DNA from: Sphingomonas metalli
Lineage (GTDB): Bacteria > Pseudomonadota > Alphaproteobacteria > Sphingomonadales > Sphingomonadaceae
Direction of reading: 5' to 3'
Length of the DNA: 64,000 nt
Assembly: GCF_014641735.1 (NCBI RefSeq)
Contig: NZ_BMIH01000006.1
Location: 38,196 to 102,195, forward strand
This document shows, piece by piece, positions 14,252-22,661 of this stretch (its first letter is position 1; each line of letters opens with the position of its first letter). Under the pieces are notes generated by a model. It did no database searches. It was not told the origin of the DNA and saw nothing but the letters and a program-made list of their open reading frames with translations. The position numbers were made by a program, and so were the translations under genes.

Positions 14252-17176
14252 TCAGATGCCGATGTCATAGGGCTTGGTGCGCGCCGGCTCGAGATCGAGA
14301 CCCTTCTCCGGCTTAGCGTCGTTCGTCGATTGCCGCGCTGGCTCGGGGCTTGCAGGGCGAACCTTGCCACTGGTCTCCAGCGCGGACGTCTTTCCGCCGG
14401 CATTGCGGGCGAGCTGGCGTTCGAGCCGGACGGCGTTATCGACGACGAGCGTCAGCGAGTCTCGGAGCCGGGTGACGGTCACCAGGAAGGTTTGCTGGTT
14501 GACCAGCTTGGTGTCGCAGGTCTCCATGACGGCGATCCCGCGATCGGACGTCAGACCCTGCGCCATATGGGCGTTGAGCGCATAGGCGAGATCGAGGCGC
14601 TGCAGCATCGGGTCGTTGCGAGGCAGCGCGACAGTCTGGCCGCGTGATGTTTCTACGAGCACCTGATGCTCGTCGATCGACAGGACCTTGGCCTGGTCGG
14701 CGTTAAAAAGTCCTCGCTGATGGTCATTGGCCGTCCACCGAATGCGGTCCTTCTCATGCAGCTGCAGCTGCTTCGGCTGGTAAAGCTGCAACGGGCTCTC
14801 GCCCGCGCGGATGCGTAGCTTCTCCGGGCGAAGCGTACGCTCCTTTCCGCCGGACAGCCGCAGCGAGACCGTACCTGCGCGGTGGTCGATCGCCTCGACG
14901 ATCGCGCGGGCCCGCGGCAGTTTCTGGCTCGCCTGAGCGCGGCTGATCTCCACGATCATGCCCTGCTCGAAGCTCTGTGGGCGGCGCAGTTCCTCGTCGG
15001 TAACGCTGACCCTTTCGAGCACGGTAAGCTCGACGCTCCCTGGCCCAACCTCTCCGCGGGTGATCAGACCCGACTGCACGGCCTCGTTCACCTCGCCCCG
15101 CAATCGACGCCCGGATGCGTAAATCGCGGTTCTCTCGCGCGCGCCGGGGTCGAGGGCGAGCCACCGCTCGGCTGCCTCGGCACTCCCGCGCCCCGGAGCT
15201 TCGACGGTGAAGGGAGCAAGCGCATCCATCGCGCGATCGATGGCACCGATCTGCGCGGCGGTAGCGGCCTCCTTGATGGCATCGCCCCGCGCGCGCAGGT
15301 TCTGGCTCATCTGCGCGGTCGGGGCGCCCGCCTGCTGCATGACGGAGAAGGGCTTGCCCGCGTCGACGGCCCCGAGCTGACGGGCGTCGCCGACGAACGC
15401 CATGCGGCCGACCCCGATCAGATTGGCGAGGCGGACGAGTTTCAGCTGGTCGTGGTTGGACAGCATCGAGGCTTCATCGACCAGGATCGCAGCGCCGCCG
15501 AGTTGACGGCGCGCGTCGGCTAGCGCGCTGCGATCGGGGGCAGGTCCGAGCAGCTTGTCATGTGCCTTGAGGAAGCGGGCCACGGTCATCGAGCCGATGC
15601 CGGTTTCCCGCTGCAGCATCTGGACGAGTGTGTTCTGGACGGCGAGGCCGACGACCTCATGGCCGCTCTGTCGAATGATCTCGGCCGCCGGTGCCAGCAT
15701 GCTGCTCTTGCCAGCACCCGCCACGCCCTGAATTGCGACGATGCGGTCGGAGGACGCCAGGATCATCGCGCCCGCGGCAGCCTGACCGGGGTTCAGGACG
15801 ATCTTCGACCGTGCTTCCGCGACAGCTGCCAGCCGTCCGAGTGCCTGCTCCTGCGCCACATAGGCAAGGCCGGCGCCGCGGCCTGCGTCAACCTCGCCGA
15901 GGATATGACGCTCGGTATCGAGCGCGCCCGCCGTCGTCATCATGTCGGCGCGGCGTCCGCGGCCCTCGACGAGCTGACCGCCCCGCGTCAGAATCTCGAC
16001 ACGGCGTTCCACGGCGTCGATCGTGACGGGCAAGCCCGTGTCGAGTGCGGCCTTGTAGATGTCTGTCTTCGGGAATGCCGCTTCGCGCTGCTCGAGGTGG
16101 CGAAGCGCCGAGGCGACCGCATGCGCGGCGGCCGCCCTCCCGGGGCCTCGCAGATGGCCATCGCCGGGCAGATAAGGGTCGCTTGGCGAGAGCCCCAGCC
16201 GTTCCCGAAGCGCGCCGATCACCGCCGATGCTCGATCCGCGATACTGTCCACCGCCTGCGCCAGCCTTGCCCACCCCGTCGGGATCTCCTGCTGCCGCGC
16301 ATCCGCAGCCGCGATCATGGTGGCCAAGTCGAGACCAGCTTCCGTGGCGCTTGCCCGCCAGGCAGCATGCAGCGCCTGCCGATCCACGACAGGAGTCTTG
16401 TCGGGCCGCGTCATGAGCGTCGCTGCGGCGAACGCCTCGGGCGTGCGGGCGCCCATCTCTGCAACCTTGGCGAGGATCTGCTGACGGCGTGTGCTGAACG
16501 CCATCACGAGATTGCGGCCGATCCCGGCAGCTTCGAAATTGCCGTGCTTGGAGCGGTCGCCGACCTCGTAGCCGAGGGCCTCGACCCGCTCGCGAAAGCC
16601 CGTCATCGCGATCGAGTTGAGGAGCGTGTTGAGCGACCAGAGTTTCTCGTTGTGGAGGGCGCGCCACTTGCCGTCGGGTCCTTGCGTCACGTTGGCGATC
16701 ACGGCGTGCAGATGCGCCTGCGGGTCCTGCGCGCGGCTGGTGTCGTGCTCGAACAGCGCCGCGACAAAATTAGCTGTGCCGACGACCTTCTCGCGCCCTT
16801 TCACCTCCATTCGCGTTTCCGCGGCATTGGTCTCGGCCCAGCGCAGCGTGTCCTTCACCGCTGCCCGGTAAGCCTCCAGAATGCGCCGGTCGCCGCCGAC
16901 TAGGGCAAGCAGCGACCAGCTCTTGGGCAGCGAAAAGGTGAGGTCGATGCCGGCACGGTGCCGGTCGTGGGTCCCGACCTGGCTGCCGTCTGGCAAGCGC
17001 CCCTGAAGAAGCGCCTCGAACTGTGCCGCATCGACCTTGCCCCCGAGCCCGAGCGCCGCTGCGCCCCTGCCGAACCACTCGCCCGTCGCCTCCGGCTCGC
17101 CAGCGCTGTAATAATTGTCGGCGGCGAAATAGCCGGCCGCCCCCTTGGCCGAGCGGACGCTCGCGACCGAGAGCAT
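14252..17176 (-). CDS. MobF-family conjugative relaxase/helicase (TrwC/TraA-like)
   Basis: 974 residues. The relaxase domain is N-terminal: candidate nicking tyrosines Y16, Y22 and Y23; D78 in RAGIDLTFSLPKSWS; metal histidines H144 (FEHDTSR), H155 and H157 (HLHAV). The C-terminal RecD-like helicase has Walker A in GVAGAGKSSML and Walker B in ILVDEASML, with later motifs ending in DRGIAVMETC. It nicks oriT, stays covalently bound and unwinds the strand for transfer. Last of three genes RHH-traD-relaxase on the minus strand; 6-bp gap to traD. Confidence 0.95.
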   Translation of the reverse strand: MLSVASVRSAKGAAGYFAADNYYSAGEPEATGEWFGRGAAALGLGGKVDAAQFEALLQGRLPDGSQVGTHDRHRAGIDLTFSLPKSWSLLALVGGDRRILEAYRAAVKDTLRWAETNAAETRMEVKGREKVVGTANFVAALFEHDTSRAQDPQAHLHAVIANVTQGPDGKWRALHNEKLWSLNTLLNSIAMTGFRERVEALGYEVGDRSKHGNFEAAGIGRNLVMAFSTRRQQILAKVAEMGARTPEAFAAATLMTRPDKTPVVDRQALHAAWRASATEAGLDLATMIAAADARQQEIPTGWARLAQAVDSIADRASAVIGALRERLGLSPSDPYLPGDGHLRGPGRAAAAHAVASALRHLEQREAAFPKTDIYKAALDTGLPVTIDAVERRVEILTRGGQLVEGRGRRADMMTTAGALDTERHILGEVDAGRGAGLAYVAQEQALGRLAAVAEARSKIVLNPGQAAAGAMILASSDRIVAIQGVAGAGKSSMLAPAAEIIRQSGHEVVGLAVQNTLVQMLQRETGIGSMTVARFLKAHDKLLGPAPDRSALADARRQLGGAAILVDEASMLSNHDQLKLVRLANLIGVGRMAFVGDARQLGAVDAGKPFSVMQQAGAPTAQMSQNLRARGDAIKEAATAAQIGAIDRAMDALAPFTVEAPGRGSAEAAERWLALDPGARERTAIYASGRRLRGEVNEAVQSGLITRGEVGPGSVELTVLERVSVTDEELRRPQSFEQGMIVEISRAQASQKLPRARAIVEAIDHRAGTVSLRLSGGKERTLRPEKLRIRAGESPLQLYQPKQLQLHEKDRIRWTANDHQRGLFNADQAKVLSIDEHQVLVETSRGQTVALPRNDPMLQRLDLAYALNAHMAQGLTSDRGIAVMETCDTKLVNQQTFLVTVTRLRDSLTLVVDNAVRLERQLARNAGGKTSALETSGKVRPASPEPARQSTNDAKPEKGLDLEPARTKPYDIGI

Positions 17177-17182
17177 GGGATC

Positions 17183-19510
17183 TCAAAAATCCAGCTCGGG
17201 TTCGCCTGGCGACTCAGGGTCAGACGGCGCGATCCCCTCGCGCAACTCGCGCCTGGACAGGTTCTCGGGCGCCGAGAGTGGCCTCATACCGCGCGACGGA
17301 TCGACGCTCCCGGGGCGGCCAGGATCGGGGCTGTCCGACCGCTGACCGGCCTCTTGCTCGGGCGCGGTCCTGCTCGGCTCGGCCGTCGAGGACGGCACGA
17401 GAGCCGGAGCCTCTTCGCTGCCTGTCGATCGAAACCGTGCTTCCGGCTGCTCCGGAGCGGAGCGGCTCGATCGCGCGCCGGTGAGGCGGAACGGGGTTTC
17501 CACAGGTCTCTCGGCTGGCCGGCGATCCCGGTCCTGGTCTTCCCCTGTTGCGGCGGCTCTTTCGGGCAGGTCGGCGACCGTGTTCGATGCAGGCCCATGC
17601 CCTGTCCGGTCGCTGCTCGGGCCCGGTCCCTGGTCGCTCGCACCTGACGTCTGGCCGCTTTCGCTTTCCGGCTCCGAGACTCTGTCCCCCCTCGCTAGCC
17701 CGCGCCGCTTCGGGTCGATCGGACGCGGTTCGAACGGAGCGCTGACATCGCGGAAGGGGACATAGCGGAGCTGGATAGGCGCTGCGGGAAAGCCATCGGG
17801 GAACTTGAGATAGCCCTGGAGCCGGGGCAGGTTCATCAGCTGATCGGGGAGCAGTAACGGCTCGATCTGGCGCCGTGGCGTGAGGCTCACCGCATCGCGC
17901 GCATTGTTGTAGCCGTAGCTATAGCCTTCCTCCATTTCGCGGAACTGGCGATGGCCGACAAAGTCCGAGCACCAGGTGGCGGACTCGCGGTCGGCCGTGG
18001 CGAGCACGAGCTTGGTGCGGGCGAGCGCCGCCAGCGTCATCGCCATGTTGTCGCCATAGGTCTCCTTGAGCTTGGCATAAGCGTGGACCCCGACGACGAT
18101 CGCACCGCCATAGTTGCGGGCGGTCTGGAGACCCTTCTCCAGCGCCGGCAAGCGATGGAGAGCGCCCAGTTCGTCGAACAGGAACCAGAGCTTCAGATCC
18201 GAGGTGCGCGGCCCCGCCATGAGCGTGTTCATGGCCGTATCCATCCAGACGGTGAGCAGGCGCGAGGCCACCGCCATGTCGACATAGCGCGCCGAGACGA
18301 ACAGGAAGCTGCCGGGCGCGCCATCGCCCCGGACCCAGCGCCGCACCGAGAACGGCTGGCCCGTGGTCGGCAGCATGCGCAGGGCCTTGGCGTTGGCGTT
18401 GAACACCGCCCGGATCGACTCCGCCATGCGGGCGGCCTCGGGCGCGGTCAGCGGGTCGGCCACCGTGCCTTCCATCAGGCTATGCACATGGGCGAGGCTG
18501 GCGGTCATCAACTCGGTCGAGAGCGCCTCGTTGGTGGCGCGCCCTTCGGCGACCAGCTTGAGGCACATTTCGACGAAGAGCATGCGCGCGGCGAGGACCC
18601 AGAATTGCTCGGCACCACCGCCGTCATGAGGTACCAGCGCTTCCGCCGCCGCGGTGAAGGCAGCTTCATCGGGGCAGTCCTCGAACACTGACCATTGCGG
18701 GCAGCGCGCATCGAGCGGATTGAGGATCACGTCTCGCGCGGGATCGTGGAACGCCTCGATGAAGGCGCCGGTGAGGTCGAAGATCACGGCACGGTGACCG
18801 CGCCCGCGTACCTGACGGAGAAGGTCTCGGAGCGCGACAGTCTTGCCTGTCCCGGTGGTGCCGATCAGCATCGCGTGGCTCTGCTCCAGGCGCCACGGAA
18901 ATGGCACGCCGGCAAGGTGGTAAGGCTCGTAGAGGTTCGCTTCGCGCCGCTCGGCCGCCGAGGCGAGCCGCCACCCACGGCCCAACAGGCGACGATATTC
19001 CGACGCCTGTTCGGCCCGATTGTGCGCCTCGATCTCACCGATCAGTGCCGGCAGGGTCGAGAGTGTTGCACCCCGCTCGTGGCGGCTCTCCTTCGAGCGT
19101 CGACCGAACCACGCCGCTGCCCAGCCGAAGGCCAAGGTGGCGGGGGCGGTGATCAGGGCCGCAACGAGCGCGCCGCTGCGTACCGCCGCCATGCACTTGG
19201 CCCAGGCCGTGACTATCAGGGGGTGGTTTGCCGCACGGGCGATCGGCACCAAAAGGGGTCCGCCATCGCGCGCCAGATTGACCGGCTTGCTGGGATCGAA
19301 CTCGAACCAGGTGTAGCCGGCGACGTAGATCCGCATCCAGCACAGGTAGCTCTCCGCGTCGTTGAGCGCGGCGGTTACGCGCCACCAGATGAGGCTGCCA
19401 AAGGTGGCGAGCGCGAGCAGCAGCGGGCCTTTCAGGCCGGCCGCGAACATGAAGCTGAAATGGCCGATCAGCTGGCTGCCGCGGGTGAAGTTGACGAGCT
19501 TATGCCGCAT
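17183..19510 (-). CDS. traD: Type IV coupling protein (TraD/VirD4-like)
   Basis: 775 residues from the ATG at 19510. Two N-terminal membrane segments (~23-43 and ~110-135), then the ring ATPase with Walker A GTTGTGKT at 217-224 and Walker B LWFLFDELGAL. Residues ~600-775 are a disordered Pro/Glu/Ser/Arg-rich tail, longer than in TrwB and possibly used for substrate contact. It brings the relaxosome to the secretion channel; no channel genes are in this window. Its start overlaps the RHH gene by 11 bases. Confidence 0.94.
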   Translation of the reverse strand: MRHKLVNFTRGSQLIGHFSFMFAAGLKGPLLLALATFGSLIWWRVTAALNDAESYLCWMRIYVAGYTWFEFDPSKPVNLARDGGPLLVPIARAANHPLIVTAWAKCMAAVRSGALVAALITAPATLAFGWAAAWFGRRSKESRHERGATLSTLPALIGEIEAHNRAEQASEYRRLLGRGWRLASAAERREANLYEPYHLAGVPFPWRLEQSHAMLIGTTGTGKTVALRDLLRQVRGRGHRAVIFDLTGAFIEAFHDPARDVILNPLDARCPQWSVFEDCPDEAAFTAAAEALVPHDGGGAEQFWVLAARMLFVEMCLKLVAEGRATNEALSTELMTASLAHVHSLMEGTVADPLTAPEAARMAESIRAVFNANAKALRMLPTTGQPFSVRRWVRGDGAPGSFLFVSARYVDMAVASRLLTVWMDTAMNTLMAGPRTSDLKLWFLFDELGALHRLPALEKGLQTARNYGGAIVVGVHAYAKLKETYGDNMAMTLAALARTKLVLATADRESATWCSDFVGHRQFREMEEGYSYGYNNARDAVSLTPRRQIEPLLLPDQLMNLPRLQGYLKFPDGFPAAPIQLRYVPFRDVSAPFEPRPIDPKRRGLARGDRVSEPESESGQTSGASDQGPGPSSDRTGHGPASNTVADLPERAAATGEDQDRDRRPAERPVETPFRLTGARSSRSAPEQPEARFRSTGSEEAPALVPSSTAEPSRTAPEQEAGQRSDSPDPGRPGSVDPSRGMRPLSAPENLSRRELREGIAPSDPESPGEPELDF

Positions 19511-19802
19511 GGGGACGACCCTCCTCGGCGAGGCGCGCTTTCCACAGGCGAAGCATCTCGTGGCGGAGCTCGGGATCGGGCTGGGCGGCGAGCAGGCCGT
19601 CGACCGCGATGGCGATGTAGAGGACGAGGTCCAGCACCTCGTCCACCCGCTCGCGCGCACCAGACAGCTCGTTGGCGATCAGTCGCCGGACGATTTTGCC
19701 GACGTCGGTTTGACGCGCTTGGGCAAGCGCAGTGAGCTCAGCGCGCATGCTGCTGCTGAGCCGAATGGCTATGAGTTCATGGTACGACACGTGCAACTCC
19801 AT
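19500..19802 (-). CDS. Ribbon-helix-helix mobilisation accessory protein
   Basis: 100 residues. The beta strand and helix ELIAIRLSSSMRAELTALAQARQTDVGKIVRRLIANEL fit an RHH DNA-binding fold. Residues 50-100 form an oligomerisation helix region. RHH proteins such as TrwA or TraY bind oriT and repress their own operon. Its start codon sits inside a perfect palindrome (19797-19816) and the candidate oriT lies directly upstream. Overlap with traD by 11 bases. Confidence 0.75.
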   Translation of the reverse strand: MELHVSYHELIAIRLSSSMRAELTALAQARQTDVGKIVRRLIANELSGARERVDEVLDLVLYIAIAVDGLLAAQPDPELRHEMLRLWKARLAEEGRPHAA

Positions 19803-19816
19803 CCAGCCGGATGGAG
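19797..19816. promoter_or_regulatory. Palindrome over the RHH gene start (operator or RNA hairpin)
   Basis: CTCCATCC-AGCC-GGATGGAG: perfect 8-bp arms, 4-base loop, with the start codon (19800-19802) in one arm. It can act as a DNA operator or as a hairpin hiding the start codon. Confidence 0.6.
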
Positions 19817-20207
19817 CGCGGTCGCGCTTCGCAAGGCAGTGTCGGATTAGCAGATCGGCGGGGCTGTAGGAAAACGCTTTGTACGGTAGAGCTGCCGACG
19901 ACCGCGGCCAATCTCAATGGCTTAGCGTAGTATAACGCCGTCTAACGAAATGCGTGGGCCTGTATAACGGGTATTGGGTAGCGTATTCAGCTGCTTCCCC
20001 TGCGGCTGCGCCGCGTAAGGTGTGCTCCCTTTGCGCCATATCGTCGAAGTGCTGCGGTCGGGATGGATGGACTGACGATCGGGTCTTGATCGGGGTGCCC
20101 GGTGGGAGCGCCGTCGCGAACCTTGGCTCCGGAAACGCGGTGTGATCAGTCGGGAAAGGACGCGGCAGGCGTGCTCAGGGAGAGGGACGCTGCTCTGGAC
20201 GAGCAAA
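19817..20207. other. Gene-free region upstream of transfer genes, candidate oriT
   Basis: No credible gene. Contains two GTATAACG copies (19930-19937 and 19962-19969) with a TCTAACG between, locally lower G+C, and a GCGGC-TGC-GCCGC hairpin at 20002-20014. Position, directly upstream of the RHH-traD-relaxase operon, is where MobF oriT sequences lie. No nic consensus can be named. Confidence 0.4.
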
Positions 20208-20235
20208 GCGAGAGAGGCGTGGTTGCCTCTCTCGC
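20208..20235 (-). terminator. Rho-independent-like terminator
   Basis: GCGAGAGAGGC and GCCTCTCTCGC, perfect 11-bp arms around a 6-base loop, followed on the minus strand by TTTGCTCG. Located 5 bp past the stop of the 20240-20491 gene. Confidence 0.75.
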
Positions 20236-20239
20236 CGGC

Positions 20240-20491
20240 TTATGATTCGTCGCTGCGGCCAGCAGCCACGGTGTGAACGATCCGGTCCACCAGGTCCTGC
20301 ATCAGGGTTTCGTAGTCACCCTCGTCAGCGACCCAGTAGCAGCCATCGTCGGTGCGGATGATGTGCTGGTCGAAGTAGCTGTAGGGCGCTCTTGCGGCGG
20401 CCCTGGCGTAGGCGGCCATATAGGCGTCGTGCTCAGCAGCAGCAGCAGCAGCAGCAGCGGCGGTGGTGATGATCGGGCTGTAGAAGGTCAT
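20240..20491 (-). CDS. Hypothetical protein with polyalanine tract
   Basis: 83 residues from the ATG at 20491 (ATG 20506 also in frame). MTFYSPIITT, then nine alanines, then AEHDAYMAAYARAAARAPYSYFDQ and an acidic second half (TDDGCYWVADEGDYETLMQDLVDRIV). The alanine run is encoded by an almost pure CAG/CTG repeat. No known family; solitary gene with its own terminator. Confidence 0.6.
   Translation of the reverse strand: MTFYSPIITTAAAAAAAAAEHDAYMAAYARAAARAPYSYFDQHIIRTDDGCYWVADEGDYETLMQDLVDRIVHTVAAGRSDES
20434..20458. repeat. (CAG)8 trinucleotide microsatellite
   Basis: 25 bases of uninterrupted CAG units inside the polyalanine gene (read as GCT on the coding strand). Length changes would add or remove alanines without shifting the frame. 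Confidence 0.95.
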
Positions 20492-20890
20492 CGTCCGTCC
20501 TCTCAATGTTCAAGTGAAAGACGGCGTCTGAGGGACAGCGGGGAAGATCGGGGGTCAGGGACCGCTCCGTCAGGAGCGGCCGCGTTAGCGGCGATGGGGG
20601 TCACGATTTTTTCGGCCGCGCGCTGACGCCGGCGGTGGAGTGCAGACCTCGATCGGCCGGAAAAATGGTGGGGCCCCGTCGTCCTTGAGGCCCGGTCTTC
20701 GCCGCTGTCATGCTTCCCCATGTCGAGCGAGTAGAAGAGCTCGGCCGGCGTGGGCTCGATGCCCGCGGCGGCCGATTGGATGCGGCACGCTGGAGGGGAG
20801 GACCTGCTCCGGTCTCCCGCAGAAATCCCTTTCCTACAGATACGCGGCTAGGCGAAGAGAGGATCGGAAGGGGCTTCGACCGACAGGAGA
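20492..20890. other. Gene-free interval with a stem-loop
   Basis: About 400 bp without a convincing gene; an open frame at 20503-20721 (minus) is low-complexity and basic and has no ribosome site I trust. CCGCTCC-GTCA-GGAGCGG at 20562-20579 is a perfect 7-bp hairpin in what would be the leader of the 20240 gene. ATTTTTT at 20608 is the only AT tract. Must contain promoters for the flanking divergent genes. Confidence 0.5.
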
Positions 20891-21172
20891 ATGGTCGTGG
20901 CCAAGAAGAAGCCGAGCGCGCTAGATGCGCTCACCCGACATGACGAAGAACGGCGCCTGCTCGAGAGCCGGCGCGAGGAACTGCGGCGTGCTGCCGCACT
21001 CGAACTGGGGCTGATCGCGCTCGACGCGGGCGGTGGTGCGCTGGGCGCCGAAGGCCTGAGACAGGCGATCCGCTTGGCGCTCAAGGGGAACGGCGGTGAG
21101 CCCGCTGCCGGCAGAACGCGACCGCGCGACGAAACGATCCAGCCGGCGGTGAAGGGAGAGGGCGATGCCTGA
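20891..21172 (+). CDS. Small TraC/DUF6437-like accessory protein
   Basis: 93 residues. Lys-rich N-terminus (MVVAKKKPSAL), an Arg/Glu helix (RHDEERRLLESRREELRRAAALELG), then ALDAGGGALGAEGLRQAIRLAL and a charged tail. The pattern resembles small TraC-type relaxosome or primase accessory proteins of rhizobial and sphingomonad plasmids, though I cannot fix the family. GACAGGAGA precedes the ATG. Overlaps the next gene by 8 bases. Confidence 0.6.
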   Translation: MVVAKKKPSALDALTRHDEERRLLESRREELRRAAALELGLIALDAGGGALGAEGLRQAIRLALKGNGGEPAAGRTRPRDETIQPAVKGEGDA

Positions 21173-21386
21173 CCCGATCACCCGTGAGCCGATGAGCGAT
21201 GTGGCCGAGGTCATCGCGATGCTGGCCGATCCGGCGACCAGCTACTGGCTGTGCGATGCGATCGTCTCAGCCTGCCAGCGCGATCCGTTCGACGCCGAGC
21301 GGGATGCGCTGGCGCTTGCGAGCCTGCTCACCCGCCGGCTCGACGCGATCGTCACGCGGCACTTCGGCAGCCCTCGGCAGGCATGA
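21165..21386 (+). CDS. Hypothetical protein, 73 residues
   Basis: Acidic helical protein (VAEVIAMLADPATSYWLCDAIVSACQRDPFDAERDALALASLLTRR), overlapping the gene above. Start ATG 21165 or the ATG at 21192. No domain recognised. Ends at a strong bidirectional hairpin shared with ssb. Confidence 0.55.
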   Translation: MPDPITREPMSDVAEVIAMLADPATSYWLCDAIVSACQRDPFDAERDALALASLLTRRLDAIVTRHFGSPRQA

Positions 21387-21392
21387 CGAAGG

Positions 21393-21419
21393 CGCCCCGG
21401 CGGCGGTGCCGCCGGGGCG
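21393..21419. terminator. Bidirectional terminator hairpin
   Basis: CGCCCCGGCGGC and GCCGCCGGGGCG, perfect 12-bp arms with a 3-base loop, between convergent genes. No T-run, so the stem alone would do the work. Confidence 0.7.
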
Positions 21420-21431
21420 TATTCCGGGTCG

Positions 21432-21842
21432 TCAGAAGGGCAGGTCGTCGTCGATGTCGTTCTGGCCGGAAGGCTCGCCGCCACTCGCCGACTTGCCGCG
21501 GCTGAGGAACTGGACATCCTCGGCGATGATCTCGCAGCCGTACCGCTCGACCCCCTCGCGATCGGTCCACTTGCTGTAGTGGATGCGGCCGCGCACCGAC
21601 ACCAGCATCCCTTTGGTCGCGTATTGCGCGACCGTCTTGCCGAGGCCGTTGAAGCAGGTGATGCGGTGCCACTCGGTCTCCTTGGCGGTATAGCCGTTCG
21701 CATCCTTGAAGGTCTTGCCCTCCTGATCGCGCTTGGGCCGGCTGGTGCCGAGGCTGAGGGTGGTGACACGGGTCTCGCCGCGGGTGGAGCGGGTCTCGGG
21801 ATCGGTGCCGAGATTGCCGACGAGAAGAACGGTGTTGGTCAT
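21432..21842 (-). CDS. ssb: Single-stranded DNA-binding protein
   Basis: 136 residues from the ATG at 21842. OB fold begins TNTVLLVGNLGTDPETR; WHRITCFNGLGKTVAQYATKGMLVSVRGRIHYSKW contains the ssDNA-contacting aromatics; C-terminus ends DDDLPF, the acidic tip that recruits partners. Short linker, as in plasmid SSBs. It protects transferred single strands. The 260-bp leader upstream shares five blocks with the leader of the DUF2493 gene. Confidence 0.95.
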   Translation of the reverse strand: MTNTVLLVGNLGTDPETRSTRGETRVTTLSLGTSRPKRDQEGKTFKDANGYTAKETEWHRITCFNGLGKTVAQYATKGMLVSVRGRIHYSKWTDREGVERYGCEIIAEDVQFLSRGKSASGGEPSGQNDIDDDLPF

Positions 21843-21934
21843 GGCGCTTGCTCCTTTCGGATCGTCGGGACCGTCCCGATCGACGGAGCCCCGGCCATGG
21901 CGAGGCAGCCGGGCGGAGGCACCGAGCGGCCCGC

Positions 21935-22038
21935 AGGGCCGGAAGGGGAACCCTGGGAGACTAGGCTGGCGCGGGCAGCGGAGGCGAAGCCGGAGCAACA
22001 CGGGCCTGGTCGGGAAGGGTTGCCTGCGCTCGCGCCCG
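21935..22038 (-). promoter_or_regulatory. Conserved five-block leader upstream of ssb
   Basis: Five blocks also found, in the same order, upstream of the DUF2493 gene: 21935-21942, 21963-21976 (AGGCTGGCGCGGGC), 21995-22006 (GCAACACGGGCC), 22017-22023 and 22029-22038 (CTCGCGCCCG). Written on the plus strand; the genes read leftward. May be a promoter/operator cluster or a structured RNA leader. Confidence 0.55.
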
Positions 22039-22102
22039 TCATAGGGGTGAGCAGTCGATGGGAACGGTCCTGACCCGGCCGGATTGCGGGCGCCCGAGAG
22101 TG

Positions 22103-22558
22103 CTACCGTTTGGTGCTGGAGGTTCTCGCCGATCGACACAGACGGTTTCCGCCATAGCGCGCCCACGCCAGCGCATAGCCGTCCCGGACCATCGCGCAGG
22201 AGAGGTCGCCGACTTGCTGAGAACGGCACAAGGCGCCGGTCCGATCGCCCTTCGCTGAACCGTTCGACACGCAGGTGAGAGGGGAATCACGGACCACGAT
22301 ATGACCGGTGCGAAGCGTTCCGCGGGCCCCGCCCAGCAGGGCAACGAGATGGTCGCGCGCGGCGCGACCGCTGGCGCGAGGACACGGATGTCCTGGCCGG
22401 CAGGTCTCGTCCATCTCGCGGGCGGCGATGCCTTCCAGCCGAATGCGCGGCCCTTCCGCACACCAGATCGGACCGTCCCCGTCCCAAACCGCGACGGGCG
22501 TACAGGTGAAGGTGGTGCCGGGGGCGACGACGCTGGCGAGGAGCAGAAGCGGGATCAT
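22103..22558 (-). CDS. Secreted staphylococcal-nuclease-like protein
   Basis: 151 residues from the ATG at 22558. MIPLLLLASVVAPG is a short, uncharged signal-like segment. The SNase-type core follows: AVWDGDGPIWC, then RIRLEGIAAREMDE (cf. VRLAGIDAPE in thermonucleases), later DGYALAWARYGG. Several cysteines suggest disulfides outside the cytoplasm. The catalytic Arg/Glu set is only partly recognisable. Frequently found on sphingomonad conjugative elements. Confidence 0.7.
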   Translation of the reverse strand: MIPLLLLASVVAPGTTFTCTPVAVWDGDGPIWCAEGPRIRLEGIAAREMDETCRPGHPCPRASGRAARDHLVALLGGARGTLRTGHIVVRDSPLTCVSNGSAKGDRTGALCRSQQVGDLSCAMVRDGYALAWARYGGNRLCRSARTSSTKR

Positions 22559-22661
22559 CGCCGATGCTCTTACGCAAGGATGCACGACAGGCCACCCTGC
22601 AGCGCAGCGGCCGACAGGCGAGCGGTTTGAGGCGGCAAGGGAGCGAGCTAGTGCGGACGGA

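Noticed and set aside
20434..20458. CAG repeat as a phase-variation switch
   Set aside because: Triplet changes keep the reading frame, so on/off switching by frameshift cannot occur.
20503..20721. Minus-strand open frame upstream of the polyalanine gene
   Set aside because: Low complexity, no recognisable start context and overlaps a stem-loop.
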